From contig JAGCBH010000037.1 of the NCBI GenBank assembly GCA_017652265.1, positions 24,236 through 88,235 of the forward strand: 64,000 nt of DNA, in the 5' to 3' direction. The position numbers and the translations under genes were made by a program. The DNA is from a bacterium (GTDB lineage Bacteria; Cyanobacteriota; Vampirovibrionia; Gastranaerophilales; Gastranaerophilaceae). Below are positions 1 through 8,191 of this stretch, piece by piece (position 1 is the first letter of the stretch; each line of letters starts with the position of its first letter). The notes beneath the pieces were generated by a model that saw only the letters and a list, made by a program, of their open reading frames with translations, had not been told where the DNA came from and ran no database searches.

Positions 1-827
1 GTTGTTTTGTCATGATTATTCTTAATTATAATTTCACGAAAAGCATTCGGATAACTTACAAGCGACGGAGTGCTTATAAAAATGATGTTATTCATCTGTT
101 TTATTTTAGAAACATGATAATGCCCCTGCAAAACAATTATCGGATTTTTGTATTTGCTTATAACATTCAAAACTTCCTGCCCGTTATCCATAACATGATG
201 TTCATCAGCTATAGGCTGTAAAATAGGGATATGAGTACATATTATAACAGTTTGGTTTTGAGCGGAAGAAAGCTCTTTATCCAGCCATTTAATCTGTTCT
301 TGAGGCAAGTACCCGTGAGCGGTTAACCTGTCTCTTATGACCGCATCAATAACAATAACTTTAAATCCTTTTTTAGGAGAAAAAGAATAATATGTATCTT
401 CAGTTTTTATATCCGGATTAACTTTTTTAACTTTCTCAAGGTATTTATCTGTAGTCAGAGAACCTCCAAGCATACTGTCATGGTTACCAAAAGCAAAATA
501 CCAAGGATATTTTATATTTTTAGCATGCTCTAAAAAACCGTCTAATTCAGAGGCTTTAGCTCTATCTACCAAATCACCGGTTATCATAACAAATGATATT
601 CCGGGAGTTTCATTTATCTGAGCAATAACATCATCAAATATTTCTCCCGATTGTTTTCTCAGCTTAAACGGAGTATTATCAAGTTCTTTTGAAAAATGTA
701 CATCCGTTACATGCGCAATCTTTAGTTCATCGGTATTCTGAGCAAAAACATTCAGGCAAAACAACAGACCTAAGAGTATAACAACCCCCAGAAAATAATT
801 ATAAAATCTGTTTTTTACTTTTTTCAT
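1..827 (-). CDS. Exported calcineurin-like metallophosphoesterase, 3' end cut by window edge
   Basis: Reading the minus strand from an ATG at 827 gives an open frame of about 275 codons that leaves the window without a stop. It begins with a signal peptide (MKKVKNRF, then a hydrophobic run ending near LNVFAQ). The motifs of the calcineurin-like metallophosphoesterase family follow in order: D-x-H in HVTDVHF, GDLVDR, GNHD, a CTHIPI segment, and GHYH near the end. These residues bind the dinuclear metal centre in the family, so the protein is probably a periplasmic or membrane-attached phosphoesterase. The substrate cannot be read from the sequence. Its start lies 4 bases after the stop of the TPR gene, so the two are very likely cotranscribed. 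The C-terminus is unseen. Confidence 0.88.
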   Translation of the reverse strand, partial: MKKVKNRFYNYFLGVVILLGLLFCLNVFAQNTDELKIAHVTDVHFSKELDNTPFKLRKQSGEIFDDVIAQINETPGISFVMITGDLVDRAKASELDGFLEHAKNIKYPWYFAFGNHDSMLGGSLTTDKYLEKVKKVNPDIKTEDTYYSFSPKKGFKVIVIDAVIRDRLTAHGYLPQEQIKWLDKELSSAQNQTVIICTHIPILQPIADEHHVMDNGQEVLNVISKYKNPIIVLQGHYHVSKIKQMNNIIFISTPSLVSYPNAFREIIIKNNHDKT

Positions 828-831
828 TCTT

Positions 832-1542
832 CTAATTGCCATAACTTAATCTCTTTGCTTCATTATACGACTGCATTATAGTTTTGTCGTCATCAGAAAG
901 TAGTATTGCTCTGTCAAAACTTTCAACCGCTTCTTTATAATTCCCAAGTTTAAAATCGGATAATCCCATATATTTATAAACATTGTATATTTGAACATCT
1001 TCAGATAAACGCTTTAAGATATTTTTACACTGAGCATATTTTCCGCTCTTATAAAGTATCAGCGCCTCAACAAGCTCATATTCAGCATTATTTGAAATTG
1101 CCTGTGCCGATTTTATATCTCTCAATGCTGACGGTACTTCATCAATACTCAGGTTTGTTTTAGCTCTCAGCATATATGCAAAATCAGATTTCGGCATTTT
1201 TTCAATATATTTGTTTAAAATTTCTTTAGCTTCACGATACTTGCACTGATCATAATAATATATTGCGGTACTTAAATATTCATCCCCGCCCGATAAAACA
1301 TCAAACGATAAAAAAATATCATCTCTGCCCATTAATTTATACAAATCTTTTTGCATGTTAATTAAAAGAATATTATCTCTCTCTATATCAAGCGCTTTAT
1401 TAATATAATTCATAGCTTGAGAGTATTTGCCCTCCTGAACAAATGATGATGCAATATCAACATAATCATCAGTAAGAGCGGAACTCCACCCGAAATTTGT
1501 ACTCAATAAAACCCCGATTAATAACAATATAAGTTTTCTCAT
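832..1542 (-). CDS. Exported tetratricopeptide-repeat protein
   Basis: This 236-residue protein starts with a signal peptide (about residues 1-22, ending WSSA). The rest is helical pairs with TPR spacing: roughly residues 25-57, 91-119, 120-152, 153-182 and 183-219. The last repeat (YKYMGLSDFKLGNYKEAVES) is the most canonical. TPR proteins act as binding scaffolds, and the partner here is unknown. It is followed after 4 bases by the exported metallophosphoesterase, so a shared periplasmic role is plausible. The promoter is unusual: TGCTATAAT ends only 7 bases before the ATG (TATAAT at 1550-1555), and it abuts the terminator of the HEAT gene. This leaves almost no leader and no room for a normal Shine-Dalgarno site. 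Confidence 0.85.
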   Translation of the reverse strand: MRKLILLLIGVLLSTNFGWSSALTDDYVDIASSFVQEGKYSQAMNYINKALDIERDNILLINMQKDLYKLMGRDDIFLSFDVLSGGDEYLSTAIYYYDQCKYREAKEILNKYIEKMPKSDFAYMLRAKTNLSIDEVPSALRDIKSAQAISNNAEYELVEALILYKSGKYAQCKNILKRLSEDVQIYNVYKYMGLSDFKLGNYKEAVESFDRAILLSDDDKTIMQSYNEAKRLSYGN

Positions 1543-1559
1543 ACCCGATATTATAGCAT

Positions 1560-1592
1560 AAAAAAGCCCGATTTTTAATCGGGCTTTTTTTA
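1560..1592 (-). terminator. Intrinsic terminator of the HEAT-repeat gene
   Basis: A GCCCGATT stem with a three-base loop (1566-1584) is flanked by A and T runs. On the minus strand it follows the HEAT gene stop by about 15 bases. The T run leads directly into the promoter of the TPR gene. Confidence 0.85.
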
Positions 1593-1606
1593 TTTAAAAC
1601 TATTGT

Positions 1607-2464
1607 CTATACAGCTGCAACAGCTTTTTTCTGCAATGCTGCACCAGGAATTGACTGCCAGTTTGCCGCCATGATTTTCTTGAATGATTTCAAAGCGGTG
1701 TCTTCCAATTCGCCAAGCTCTTCAGCTTCCATAATCAATTCTCTGAGCGGTAACAATGCTCTTTGGTCTCTTAAAACACCCAAAGCAGCAGCAGCACCTG
1801 CTCTTACTAATTCGTTTTCCGAACGGTTTTTCATAACATCAATTAATGCAGGAACAGCTTTTGGGTCATTCAATTTACCTAAAGAAGTTACGGCATAAAT
1901 TCTAACATTAACCCATTCGTCGTAAAGCATATTTATAACCTTGTCAACAGCCTTCTTATTTCCTATTTCGCCTAATGCTCTTGTTGCATCGCAACGTACA
2001 TTAACTTTTTCGTGATCAAGTGAAGCAATCAACGCGTCAGTTGCAACATCGCCTATTTCTATCAATGCATCAGTTGCCGTAATACAAACCTGAGCATTTT
2101 CATCATTCAACGCTTCAACAAGAGGTTCAACAACAATTGCACCGCCTAAACGGCCTAAAGCACGAGCAGCACGAACACGAACATCAACGTTTCTGTCCTC
2201 ACGCAAAGATTCAATTAAATGAACCGTAGCTTTAGAATCACCTAACTCACCCAAAGCTCTTGCGGCATATAAACGAACCGATCCGTTTTTATCATTCTTT
2301 AAAACATCAATCAAAGGTTCAACAGCCTTTGAATCACCCATTTCACCAAGAATTCTTGCAGCATTGTATCTGACTTTTTCGGAATTGCTTGTTTTCAAAT
2401 CTACTAATAACTCATCAAAAGTTTTCTTCACTTGTTTTTTCTTGCTGTTCACACTAATTGTCAT
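1607..2464 (-). CDS. HEAT-repeat protein of the PBS-lyase/E-Z type
   Basis: The start at 2464 is chosen because GGAGGA lies 6 bases upstream; an open extension to 2497 has no such site. The 285-residue product has no signal peptide. It is built from about seven repeats of 31 residues, each with the pattern R-x-x-A-A-x-x-L-G-E-L-G-D-x-x-A-V-x-x-L-I, typical of PBS-lyase HEAT-like (E-Z) repeats. In cyanobacteria such repeats occur in bilin lyases (CpcE/F) and NblB-like phycobilisome degradation proteins. Nothing photosynthetic is nearby, so a protein-binding scaffold is the safest call. Transcription probably starts from one of the nine shared GGCAATT-N15-ACTTTATA promoters (2510-2539). A terminator follows. 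Confidence 0.88.
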   Translation of the reverse strand: MTISVNSKKKQVKKTFDELLVDLKTSNSEKVRYNAARILGEMGDSKAVEPLIDVLKNDKNGSVRLYAARALGELGDSKATVHLIESLREDRNVDVRVRAARALGRLGGAIVVEPLVEALNDENAQVCITATDALIEIGDVATDALIASLDHEKVNVRCDATRALGEIGNKKAVDKVINMLYDEWVNVRIYAVTSLGKLNDPKAVPALIDVMKNRSENELVRAGAAAALGVLRDQRALLPLRELIMEAEELGELEDTALKSFKKIMAANWQSIPGAALQKKAVAAV

Positions 2465-2509
2465 TGATTTTCCTCCGACACAATAAATTATTTTCACTAC
2501 ACACTCTTA

Positions 2510-2571
2510 TATAAAGTTTTTTGGAAATAATAAATTGCCTTTTTTAAATGAATTGTTAATTTTTATTACAT
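2510..2571 (-). promoter_or_regulatory. Shared non-canonical promoter (copy A) of the HEAT gene
   Basis: GGCAATT (2533-2539) and ACTTTATA (2510-2517) are separated by exactly 15 bases, 45 bases before the start codon. A weak version of the upstream direct repeat lies at 2555-2571. The following GTGTAGT is shared with copies B and F. Confidence 0.75.
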
Positions 2572-2769
2572 GTAATATTTTGGTTAAATGTTGTTTTAAT
2601 TATTAAGGGTAAAACAAACACTTTATATTCTAAGAATAACATTTTTTATTACTGATTTCTAGTGTTTGAATGCATAATTCATAAAATAATTAAAATAATA
2701 TTAATAAAAATGGTCGAAATTACACTTATTATTGAAATTCGTACCCTATACATTTTGTTACATTAACTA
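2572..2769. other. Intergenic stretch with nothing recognised
   Basis: This very AT-rich spacer lies between the upstream region of the HEAT gene and the 3' end of the histidine kinase gene. No open frame, hairpin terminator or repeat with clear meaning was seen. Confidence 0.6.
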
Positions 2770-4422
2770 CTATCGCCCGATAGTAATAGTAAAACACGTG
2801 CCCTTTCCAACCTCACTATTTACAGTAATTTCCCCGCCGTGCTTTTCTATAATCTTTGAACATATCGCTAAACCCAAGCCGGTGCCCACACCTACGCCCT
2901 TTGTAGTAAATCCGACAGTAAAAATCTTATTTATTTTATCTTTAGGAATACCTTCTCCGTCATCCTTTATTTTTATAACCAGATTTTTATCGGTCACAAA
3001 CGTAGTGATTTCAATAGTTCCGGTCTCTTTTATTGCCTGGCAGGCATTCATTAATATATTTGTAAAAACCTGGTTTAACATGTTCGGATAACATTTTACA
3101 AGCGGAATATTGCCGTAATTTTTAACTATATTAATTCTGTTTTTGGTCTCATGCCTGATAAGATCCAGCGTTAAATCCATTTCGCTGTTTATATCGGCTT
3201 CCTGAAGCTCAGCCTCATCAAGACGAACAAATCTTTTTAAAGATACCACTATATTATTTATTCTGTTTATAGCTTCCGCATCAAGCTTATTTATCTCATC
3301 AAGAGTCTCTGAAAATTCGTTATCATCCAGCTTTCGGATGATTTTTGCAATAAGCGCATTATTGGATTTTATAGATGCTACAGGGGTATTAATTTCGTGT
3401 GCAACACCCGCAACCAGCAAACCTAAAGATGCCATTTTTTCGGAATTTATAAGCTGAATTTGTGTTTCTTTCAGTTCTTTAAGCGCCGATTTTAACTCCT
3501 CAACGGTCTTGAGATTTTTTTCATGGAGTTCTGTTCTCACAATAGCGTTTGCAAACTGAGCGGAAATTGCCGTTAAAATTTCATTTTCATCCTCAATATT
3601 TCGCTGTTTTCGGGATAAAAGCACCAAAATACCTTTCAAATCGTTTGAATGAAAAATCGGAACGATGGTTCTTAAAACAGGAGATTTAAAGGGCGCACAT
3701 CCCTCATATTCGCAAAGTTTGTTTAAGACGGATATTTTATTTTTCTTTATATCAGCAACCGTATTTTCATCAAAAGCAACACTTTTAGGATACTTGAAAC
3801 CGCTTCCTGCTGACTTTAAAGGACAAAACTTACCTTTCTCATATACCGCATAATAAACCCTGAAGGCTCCAAACATTGTCAAAACTTCGTTTAATACCGG
3901 TGCAAGAATTTTTTGAAAATCCAAAGATGTTGAAAATATGTTTGAAACTTTATTAATAAGCGCTATTTTTACTGCCTGTGACTGCGCATCCGTTTTGGTT
4001 TTGGAAAGACTTGTGTTTTCTTCAAGCAATTTGGCATGCTCAGCACACAATTTTTTGTAATTTTCAGATAAAATATTATAATTATACTCTCCCGAAACAT
4101 TATTAAAAAAGAGAATTGTGTAGTTTTGTTTCTTAATTGTTGAGATTTCGTAATAATTGTTTTCGGAATTTTCTGATAAAAAACTGGCTACTGCGGTAAA
4201 ATTTTCACCTGAATTTACAGCCTGAAAAATAGGAGAAACCGCCTCAAGATTTTGGGTATCAAGCATACAAATATCAAAATTAAAACTGTGCATAAACCTT
4301 TTAATATCAATGCTTTCGCCGAACATGCGTTTAAATACATTGTTCAGAAAAACGGCCTTAAAATCGCTGTTCAGAACAAGAACTCCCACATTATACTGAT
4401 TAAAAAAACTGAATTTTTGCAT
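2770..4422 (-). CDS. Soluble GAF-domain sensor histidine kinase
   Basis: The ATG at 4422 is chosen because a good promoter (TTGATA at 4458-4463, 17 bases, TATAAT at 4435-4440) lies just upstream; the longer frame from a TTG at 4467 would start upstream of that promoter. The product is 550 residues without membrane segments. In 565-residue numbering from the TTG it has a PAS-like N-terminus (about 25-125), a GAF-like domain (about 165-315), a coiled coil, a HisKA helix with phospho-acceptor His357 in AHEINTP, and an HATPase domain with the N box (TNILMNACQ), DDGEGIP and GTGLGLA. It should autophosphorylate and pass phosphate to a response regulator, but none is encoded next to it. An orphan kinase is therefore likely, with an unknown cytoplasmic signal. 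Confidence 0.9.
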   Translation of the reverse strand: MQKFSFFNQYNVGVLVLNSDFKAVFLNNVFKRMFGESIDIKRFMHSFNFDICMLDTQNLEAVSPIFQAVNSGENFTAVASFLSENSENNYYEISTIKKQNYTILFFNNVSGEYNYNILSENYKKLCAEHAKLLEENTSLSKTKTDAQSQAVKIALINKVSNIFSTSLDFQKILAPVLNEVLTMFGAFRVYYAVYEKGKFCPLKSAGSGFKYPKSVAFDENTVADIKKNKISVLNKLCEYEGCAPFKSPVLRTIVPIFHSNDLKGILVLLSRKQRNIEDENEILTAISAQFANAIVRTELHEKNLKTVEELKSALKELKETQIQLINSEKMASLGLLVAGVAHEINTPVASIKSNNALIAKIIRKLDDNEFSETLDEINKLDAEAINRINNIVVSLKRFVRLDEAELQEADINSEMDLTLDLIRHETKNRINIVKNYGNIPLVKCYPNMLNQVFTNILMNACQAIKETGTIEITTFVTDKNLVIKIKDDGEGIPKDKINKIFTVGFTTKGVGVGTGLGLAICSKIIEKHGGEITVNSEVGKGTCFTITIGR

Positions 4423-4434
4423 ACCCTTGACTGG

Positions 4435-4463
4435 ATTATAAAACAAATTTCCCGATATATCAA
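4435..4463 (-). promoter_or_regulatory. Sigma-70-type promoter of the histidine kinase gene
   Basis: TTGATA at 4458-4463, a 17-base spacer and TATAAT at 4435-4440. The ATG lies 12 bases past the -10 box, giving a leader of only a few bases. Confidence 0.65.
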
Positions 4464-4484
4464 ACAAAAAATTGTTAAAAGTAC

Positions 4485-4512
4485 TTGCACAAATAAAAAA
4501 AACATATATAAT
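4485..4512 (+). promoter_or_regulatory. Sigma-70-type promoter of the HU gene
   Basis: TTGCAC at 4485-4490, a 16-base spacer and TATAAT at 4507-4512, divergent from the kinase promoter. AAGGAG at 4531-4536 then precedes the HU start. Confidence 0.75.
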
Positions 4513-4544
4513 AAGAGTTGTACAAAAGAAAAGGAGTTTATATT

Positions 4545-4823
4545 ATGAACAAAGAAGAATTAGTACAAGAAATTGCAAAAAAATCAAAAGTTACTCAAAA
4601 AGATGCATCAGAAGTTTTATCAGCTTTGATTGAAACTATCGAATCATCAGTTTCTAAAGGTCAAAAAGTAACTTTAGTTGGTTTCGGTACTTTCGAAGCT
4701 CGCAAACGTGCTTCTAGAATGGGCAGAAACCCACAAACTGGTAAAGAATTGAAGATCCCTGCAAGAACAGTTCCTGTATTCTCAGCAGGTAAGAAATTCA
4801 AAACTACAGTTAACGGCAAGTAA
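4545..4823 (+). CDS. hup: DNA-binding protein HU
   Basis: The 92-residue product begins MNKEELVQEIAKK, preceded by AAGGAG 8 bases upstream; the open extension to 4518 is not needed. It has the full HU/IHF fold. The helical N-terminus is followed by the VTLVGFGTFEARKRASR segment, the beta-arm (MGRNPQTGKELKIPARTVPVF) and the SAGKKFK tail. HU dimers bend and compact DNA without strong sequence preference. The strong promoter and a terminator close behind indicate a highly expressed single-gene unit. Confidence 0.97.
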   Translation: MNKEELVQEIAKKSKVTQKDASEVLSALIETIESSVSKGQKVTLVGFGTFEARKRASRMGRNPQTGKELKIPARTVPVFSAGKKFKTTVNGK

Positions 4824-4847
4824 TTCTTGTAGTTCTAATAGTTTTTG

Positions 4848-4880
4848 GGCGCTTGAAGTTTCTTCAGGCGCCTATTTTTA
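4848..4880 (+). terminator. Terminator of the HU gene
   Basis: An 11-base-pair stem (4848-4858 with 4862-4872, including one G-U pair) and a TTT loop, followed by ATTTTTAT. Confidence 0.85.
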
Positions 4881-4976
4881 TGCTTGGGCTTGATTTATAA
4901 AGATTTTTGTAATAATATAACTCACGTAAGTACGAACACAGTATAAAATCGCTGATAAAGGTGGTGAAAAAAATAG

Positions 4977-5147
4977 ATGGCAGAAGTTAAAGTAGGCGAA
5001 AACGAAAGTATTGAAAGCGCTTTAAGAAGATTCAAGAAAAAAATCCAAAAAGCAGGAATTTTGTCTGAAATCAAAAAACGTGAAAGATATGAAAAGCCAA
5101 GCGTTAAAAGAAAACGTAAATCAGAAGCCGCAAGAAAACGCAAATAG
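4977..5147 (+). CDS. rpsU: 30S ribosomal protein bS21
   Basis: A short frame encodes 56 residues, [19 protein letters not shown] and onward, ending in a very basic tail ([14 protein letters not shown]). This matches bS21 in length and in every hallmark: the ESIE-AL-RFKK helix, the KRERYEKPS linker and the Arg/Lys-rich C-terminus. bS21 sits on the 30S platform near the anti-Shine-Dalgarno region and helps initiation. An AGGTGG-type ribosome site lies roughly 12 bases before the ATG. The stop codon lies within the first copy of a 12-base direct repeat that bounds an unusual intergenic element. Confidence 0.95.
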   Translation: MAEVKVGENESIESALRRFKKKIQKAGILSEIKKRERYEKPSVKRKRKSEAARKRK

Positions 5148-5293
5148 CGGATTTTCGCAAGGCTGAAGTGAGCGATAGCGAACGAAACGCCGTCCTGGTG
5201 AGTAATATGCCGAAGTGAAATAAATTGCGAATGCGATTTATGAAACGAAGTGCAAGGATTACGAACTGCGGATAATCCAAGATAGCGGATTTT
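5144..5293. repeat. Intergenic element bounded by a 12-base direct repeat
   Basis: ATAGCGGATTTT occurs at 5144-5155, overlapping the rpsU stop, and again at 5282-5293. The DNA between is richer in GC than its surroundings and full of short GCGA, GAACGAA and GAAGTGA words. Similar words occur at 58777-58930. No convincing reading frame lies inside. Confidence 0.55.
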
Positions 5294-5312
5294 GAAGATA
5301 TTAAATAGATAA

Positions 5313-5348
5313 TTAAAACACCGTTCTTATATAAGAGCGGTGTTTTAA
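5313..5348. terminator. Bidirectional terminator between rpsU and ileS
   Basis: AAAACACCG pairs with CGGTGTTTT through a long stem and a small loop near 5330. A run on one side and T run on the other allow it to serve both converging transcripts. Confidence 0.85.
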
Positions 5349-5385
5349 AATATTAACTATTGTAAAAATATAAATTTCTTAATTT

Positions 5386-8190
5386 TTAACCTATTGCTTC
5401 GCGGCATTCATCGCAGATACCGTTTTCATCCAAATCACGGTATTTCCAGCAACGTTCGCATTTTTGTCCATGAGCTTTTGTTACCCAAACGGTGTAACCG
5501 TCTTCTGTATATTCGTTTAAAACGTCAGATGGAGCACTATCCGCAACATATGCCTGTGATGTAATAAATATGTTGCAAAGTTCACTTTCATTAGCTTTTA
5601 AGACCGCAGAATCGTCTGATTTAACATAAACAGCAACCTCTAATGAGCTTCCTACCTTTTTATCAGCTCTTAAAGGCTCTATTGCTCTTGTTACAACTTC
5701 TCTTGCCTGCAGAATTTTCATAAAATCTTCTTCAAGTTTAATGTTATTCCATTCAGGTCTGACTTTAACCCAATCCGATAACAGGATACTTTCCAAACCG
5801 CCTTTTTGGCTTTCCGGAACGGACATCCACATATCTTCAGCCTGGTGCGGCATAACCGGCGTAAGCATTCTGATTAAGCTTTGCGAAATTTCATAAAGAA
5901 CAGTCTGACAAGCTCGACGGGATAATGATTTTTTACCTGCAGTATAGAGCCTGTCTTTTACAATATCAAGATAAAATGCACTCAGGTCAACCGCCGCAAA
6001 ATTTTGAAGTGTTTGGAAATATTTGTAAAATTCATAGTTTTCAAAACTTTCAGACACTTGCTCAACAACGTGATTAAGTTTGGAAAGAGCAAATCTGTCT
6101 AATGGTTTCAAATCTTCATACTTTACATAATCAGTTTCAGGGTCAAAATCATACAAGTTTCCAAGTAAGAAACGAACAGTATTTCTCGTTTTTTTGAAGA
6201 TTTCAACAAGCTGTTTAATTATATTGTCACCAATTTTGGTATCATTTCTGTAATCAACAGATGCTGCCCAAAGTCTTAATATATCCGCACCATAATTTTT
6301 GATAATGTCATCAGGGCGAATGTAATTTCCTAATGATTTTGACATCTTACGACCGTCTTCACCGAATACAAATCCGTGGGTAAGAACGGTTTTATAAGGG
6401 GCAATGCCCTCTGTTGCAATTGCTGTTAATAATGATGACTGGAACCAGCCTCTGTGCTGATCTGAGCCTTCCAGATACATATCAACAGGCGCTTTACCAA
6501 GTTCATCCGAACGGCGATTTACAACTGCTCTCCAGCTGATACCGGAATCAAACCAAACATCCATGATGTCGTTTTCTTTTATAAAATGTGTCTTTCCGCA
6601 TTTAGGACATTTGAAACCGGCAGGTAAAAGTTCTTCAACAGAACGTTTAACCCAAGCATCAGAACTTTCTTTTTCAAAGATTTCTGCAACGTGTTCTATT
6701 GTTTCATCGGTTACAATAACTTCACCGCAATCCTCACAATAGAATACAGGAATAGGAACACCCCACGCACGCTGACGGGAAATACACCAGTCAGTACGAT
6801 TTTCAACCATGTTAGAAATTCTTGCTTCACCGCTTGCAGGTATCCATTTTACACCTTTAATTGCTTTTAAAGCCTCATCTCTGAATTTATCAACTTTAAC
6901 AAACCATTGAGGTGTTGCACGGTAAATTACAGGTTTTTTACATCTCCAGCAATGCGGATAACTGTGCTGAATATCTTGTTGAGCCAACAACGCACCGCAA
7001 TTTTGGAGTTTTTCTATAACAATTCCGTTACCTTTATAATAAGGAACACCGATTAAATCAGGATCTTTAACGCTTTCTGTCCAGATACCTCTTGCATCTA
7101 AAGGTGAAAATACTTCGATACCGTATCGGCAGCCGACTTCGTAGTCCTCTAACCCGTGTCCGGGAGCAGTATGTACAGCACCTGTACCTGCATCAAGAGT
7201 AACGTGTTCACCCAAGATTATCGGTGATTTTCTGTCAATTATAGGATGTCTCGTATTTAAAAGTTCCAAATCAGAACCAATACAAGAACCAATAACATTA
7301 ATATCACTTTCTTCCCAACTTACGTCAGCCAGAAAACTTGCCAATAAGCCTTGCGCAATAACATAAACATCACCCTTGTATTCAAAGAATGTATATTCGA
7401 ATTTCGGGTGCATTGAAATTGCCATATTAGAAGGAATTGTCCACGGAGTTGTCGTCCAGATAACCGAATATATTGAATTATTTGACGTTCCGATTAAACT
7501 TTGAATCTTCTTTGTACTTTCATCATCAAATTTAAATCTTACATAAATTGATGTTGATGTGTGATCCGCATATTCAACTTCGGCTTCCGCCAATGCAGTT
7601 TCGCAAGATGCACACCAATAAACAGGTTTCAGACCTTTTTCTATATAACCTTTTTTGTACATTTCACCAAATACTCTGACCTGTTCAGCCTCATATTCCG
7701 GTTTAATTGTCAAATAAGGATCTTCCCATTTGCCCCAAACACCAAGACGTTTAAATTCAGCTTCCTGTCCGCGCAGACTGTTTGCGGCATATTCTCTGCA
7801 TTTTTCTCTTAATTGAGCAGGAGTTAAAGCGGAACGGCCGCCTTCAATATTTTTAACAACTTTATTTTCGATAGGAAGTCCGTGACCGTCATAACCCGGT
7901 ACAAACGGTGCATAGAAACCTTTTTGCGCTTTATATTTTGTCAGAATGTCCTTTAAAATTTTATTCATAGCCGTTCCGACGTGAATTTTTTCGGAACTCA
8001 AATACGGAGGGCCATCGTGTAAAATGAACGAATTTGTTTTATCTCTTTGGGCAAGATTTTTTTCATAAATATTATTTTCTTCCCAGAATTTTTGAATTTC
8101 AGGTTCTCTTTGTGTTGCGTTAGCACGCATAGCCAGTGTAGTTTGCGGTAAATTTAATGTTTCTTTGTAATCTGCTTTTGTTTCTGTCAT
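5386..8190 (-). CDS. ileS: Isoleucyl-tRNA synthetase
   Basis: This 934-residue class I synthetase charges tRNA-Ile and edits misactivated valine. The HIGH-type motif is HVGT (residues 70-73, preceded by DGPPYLSSEKI) and KMSKS lies near residue 615. The editing domain (TTTPWTIPSNMA ... GTGAVHTAPGHG) is intact. The C-terminus carries a zinc-finger pair (CERCWKYRD ... CDEC), as in bacterial IleRS. AAGGAAAT precedes the ATG. The start lies one base after the stop of the upstream SLC1 transporter, so the two genes are probably cotranscribed and translationally coupled. No T-box leader is seen. Confidence 0.98.
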   Translation of the reverse strand: MTETKADYKETLNLPQTTLAMRANATQREPEIQKFWEENNIYEKNLAQRDKTNSFILHDGPPYLSSEKIHVGTAMNKILKDILTKYKAQKGFYAPFVPGYDGHGLPIENKVVKNIEGGRSALTPAQLREKCREYAANSLRGQEAEFKRLGVWGKWEDPYLTIKPEYEAEQVRVFGEMYKKGYIEKGLKPVYWCASCETALAEAEVEYADHTSTSIYVRFKFDDESTKKIQSLIGTSNNSIYSVIWTTTPWTIPSNMAISMHPKFEYTFFEYKGDVYVIAQGLLASFLADVSWEESDINVIGSCIGSDLELLNTRHPIIDRKSPIILGEHVTLDAGTGAVHTAPGHGLEDYEVGCRYGIEVFSPLDARGIWTESVKDPDLIGVPYYKGNGIVIEKLQNCGALLAQQDIQHSYPHCWRCKKPVIYRATPQWFVKVDKFRDEALKAIKGVKWIPASGEARISNMVENRTDWCISRQRAWGVPIPVFYCEDCGEVIVTDETIEHVAEIFEKESSDAWVKRSVEELLPAGFKCPKCGKTHFIKENDIMDVWFDSGISWRAVVNRRSDELGKAPVDMYLEGSDQHRGWFQSSLLTAIATEGIAPYKTVLTHGFVFGEDGRKMSKSLGNYIRPDDIIKNYGADILRLWAASVDYRNDTKIGDNIIKQLVEIFKKTRNTVRFLLGNLYDFDPETDYVKYEDLKPLDRFALSKLNHVVEQVSESFENYEFYKYFQTLQNFAAVDLSAFYLDIVKDRLYTAGKKSLSRRACQTVLYEISQSLIRMLTPVMPHQAEDMWMSVPESQKGGLESILLSDWVKVRPEWNNIKLEEDFMKILQAREVVTRAIEPLRADKKVGSSLEVAVYVKSDDSAVLKANESELCNIFITSQAYVADSAPSDVLNEYTEDGYTVWVTKAHGQKCERCWKYRDLDENGICDECREAIG

Positions 8191-8191
8191 T

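Noticed and set aside
12..221. Plus-strand open frame at the left edge.
   Set aside because: It lies opposite the metallophosphoesterase, whose motifs are unmistakable on the minus strand.
4922..5143. Minus-strand open frame of 73 codons.
   Set aside because: It is the shadow of rpsU, whose 56-residue product matches bS21 along its whole length.
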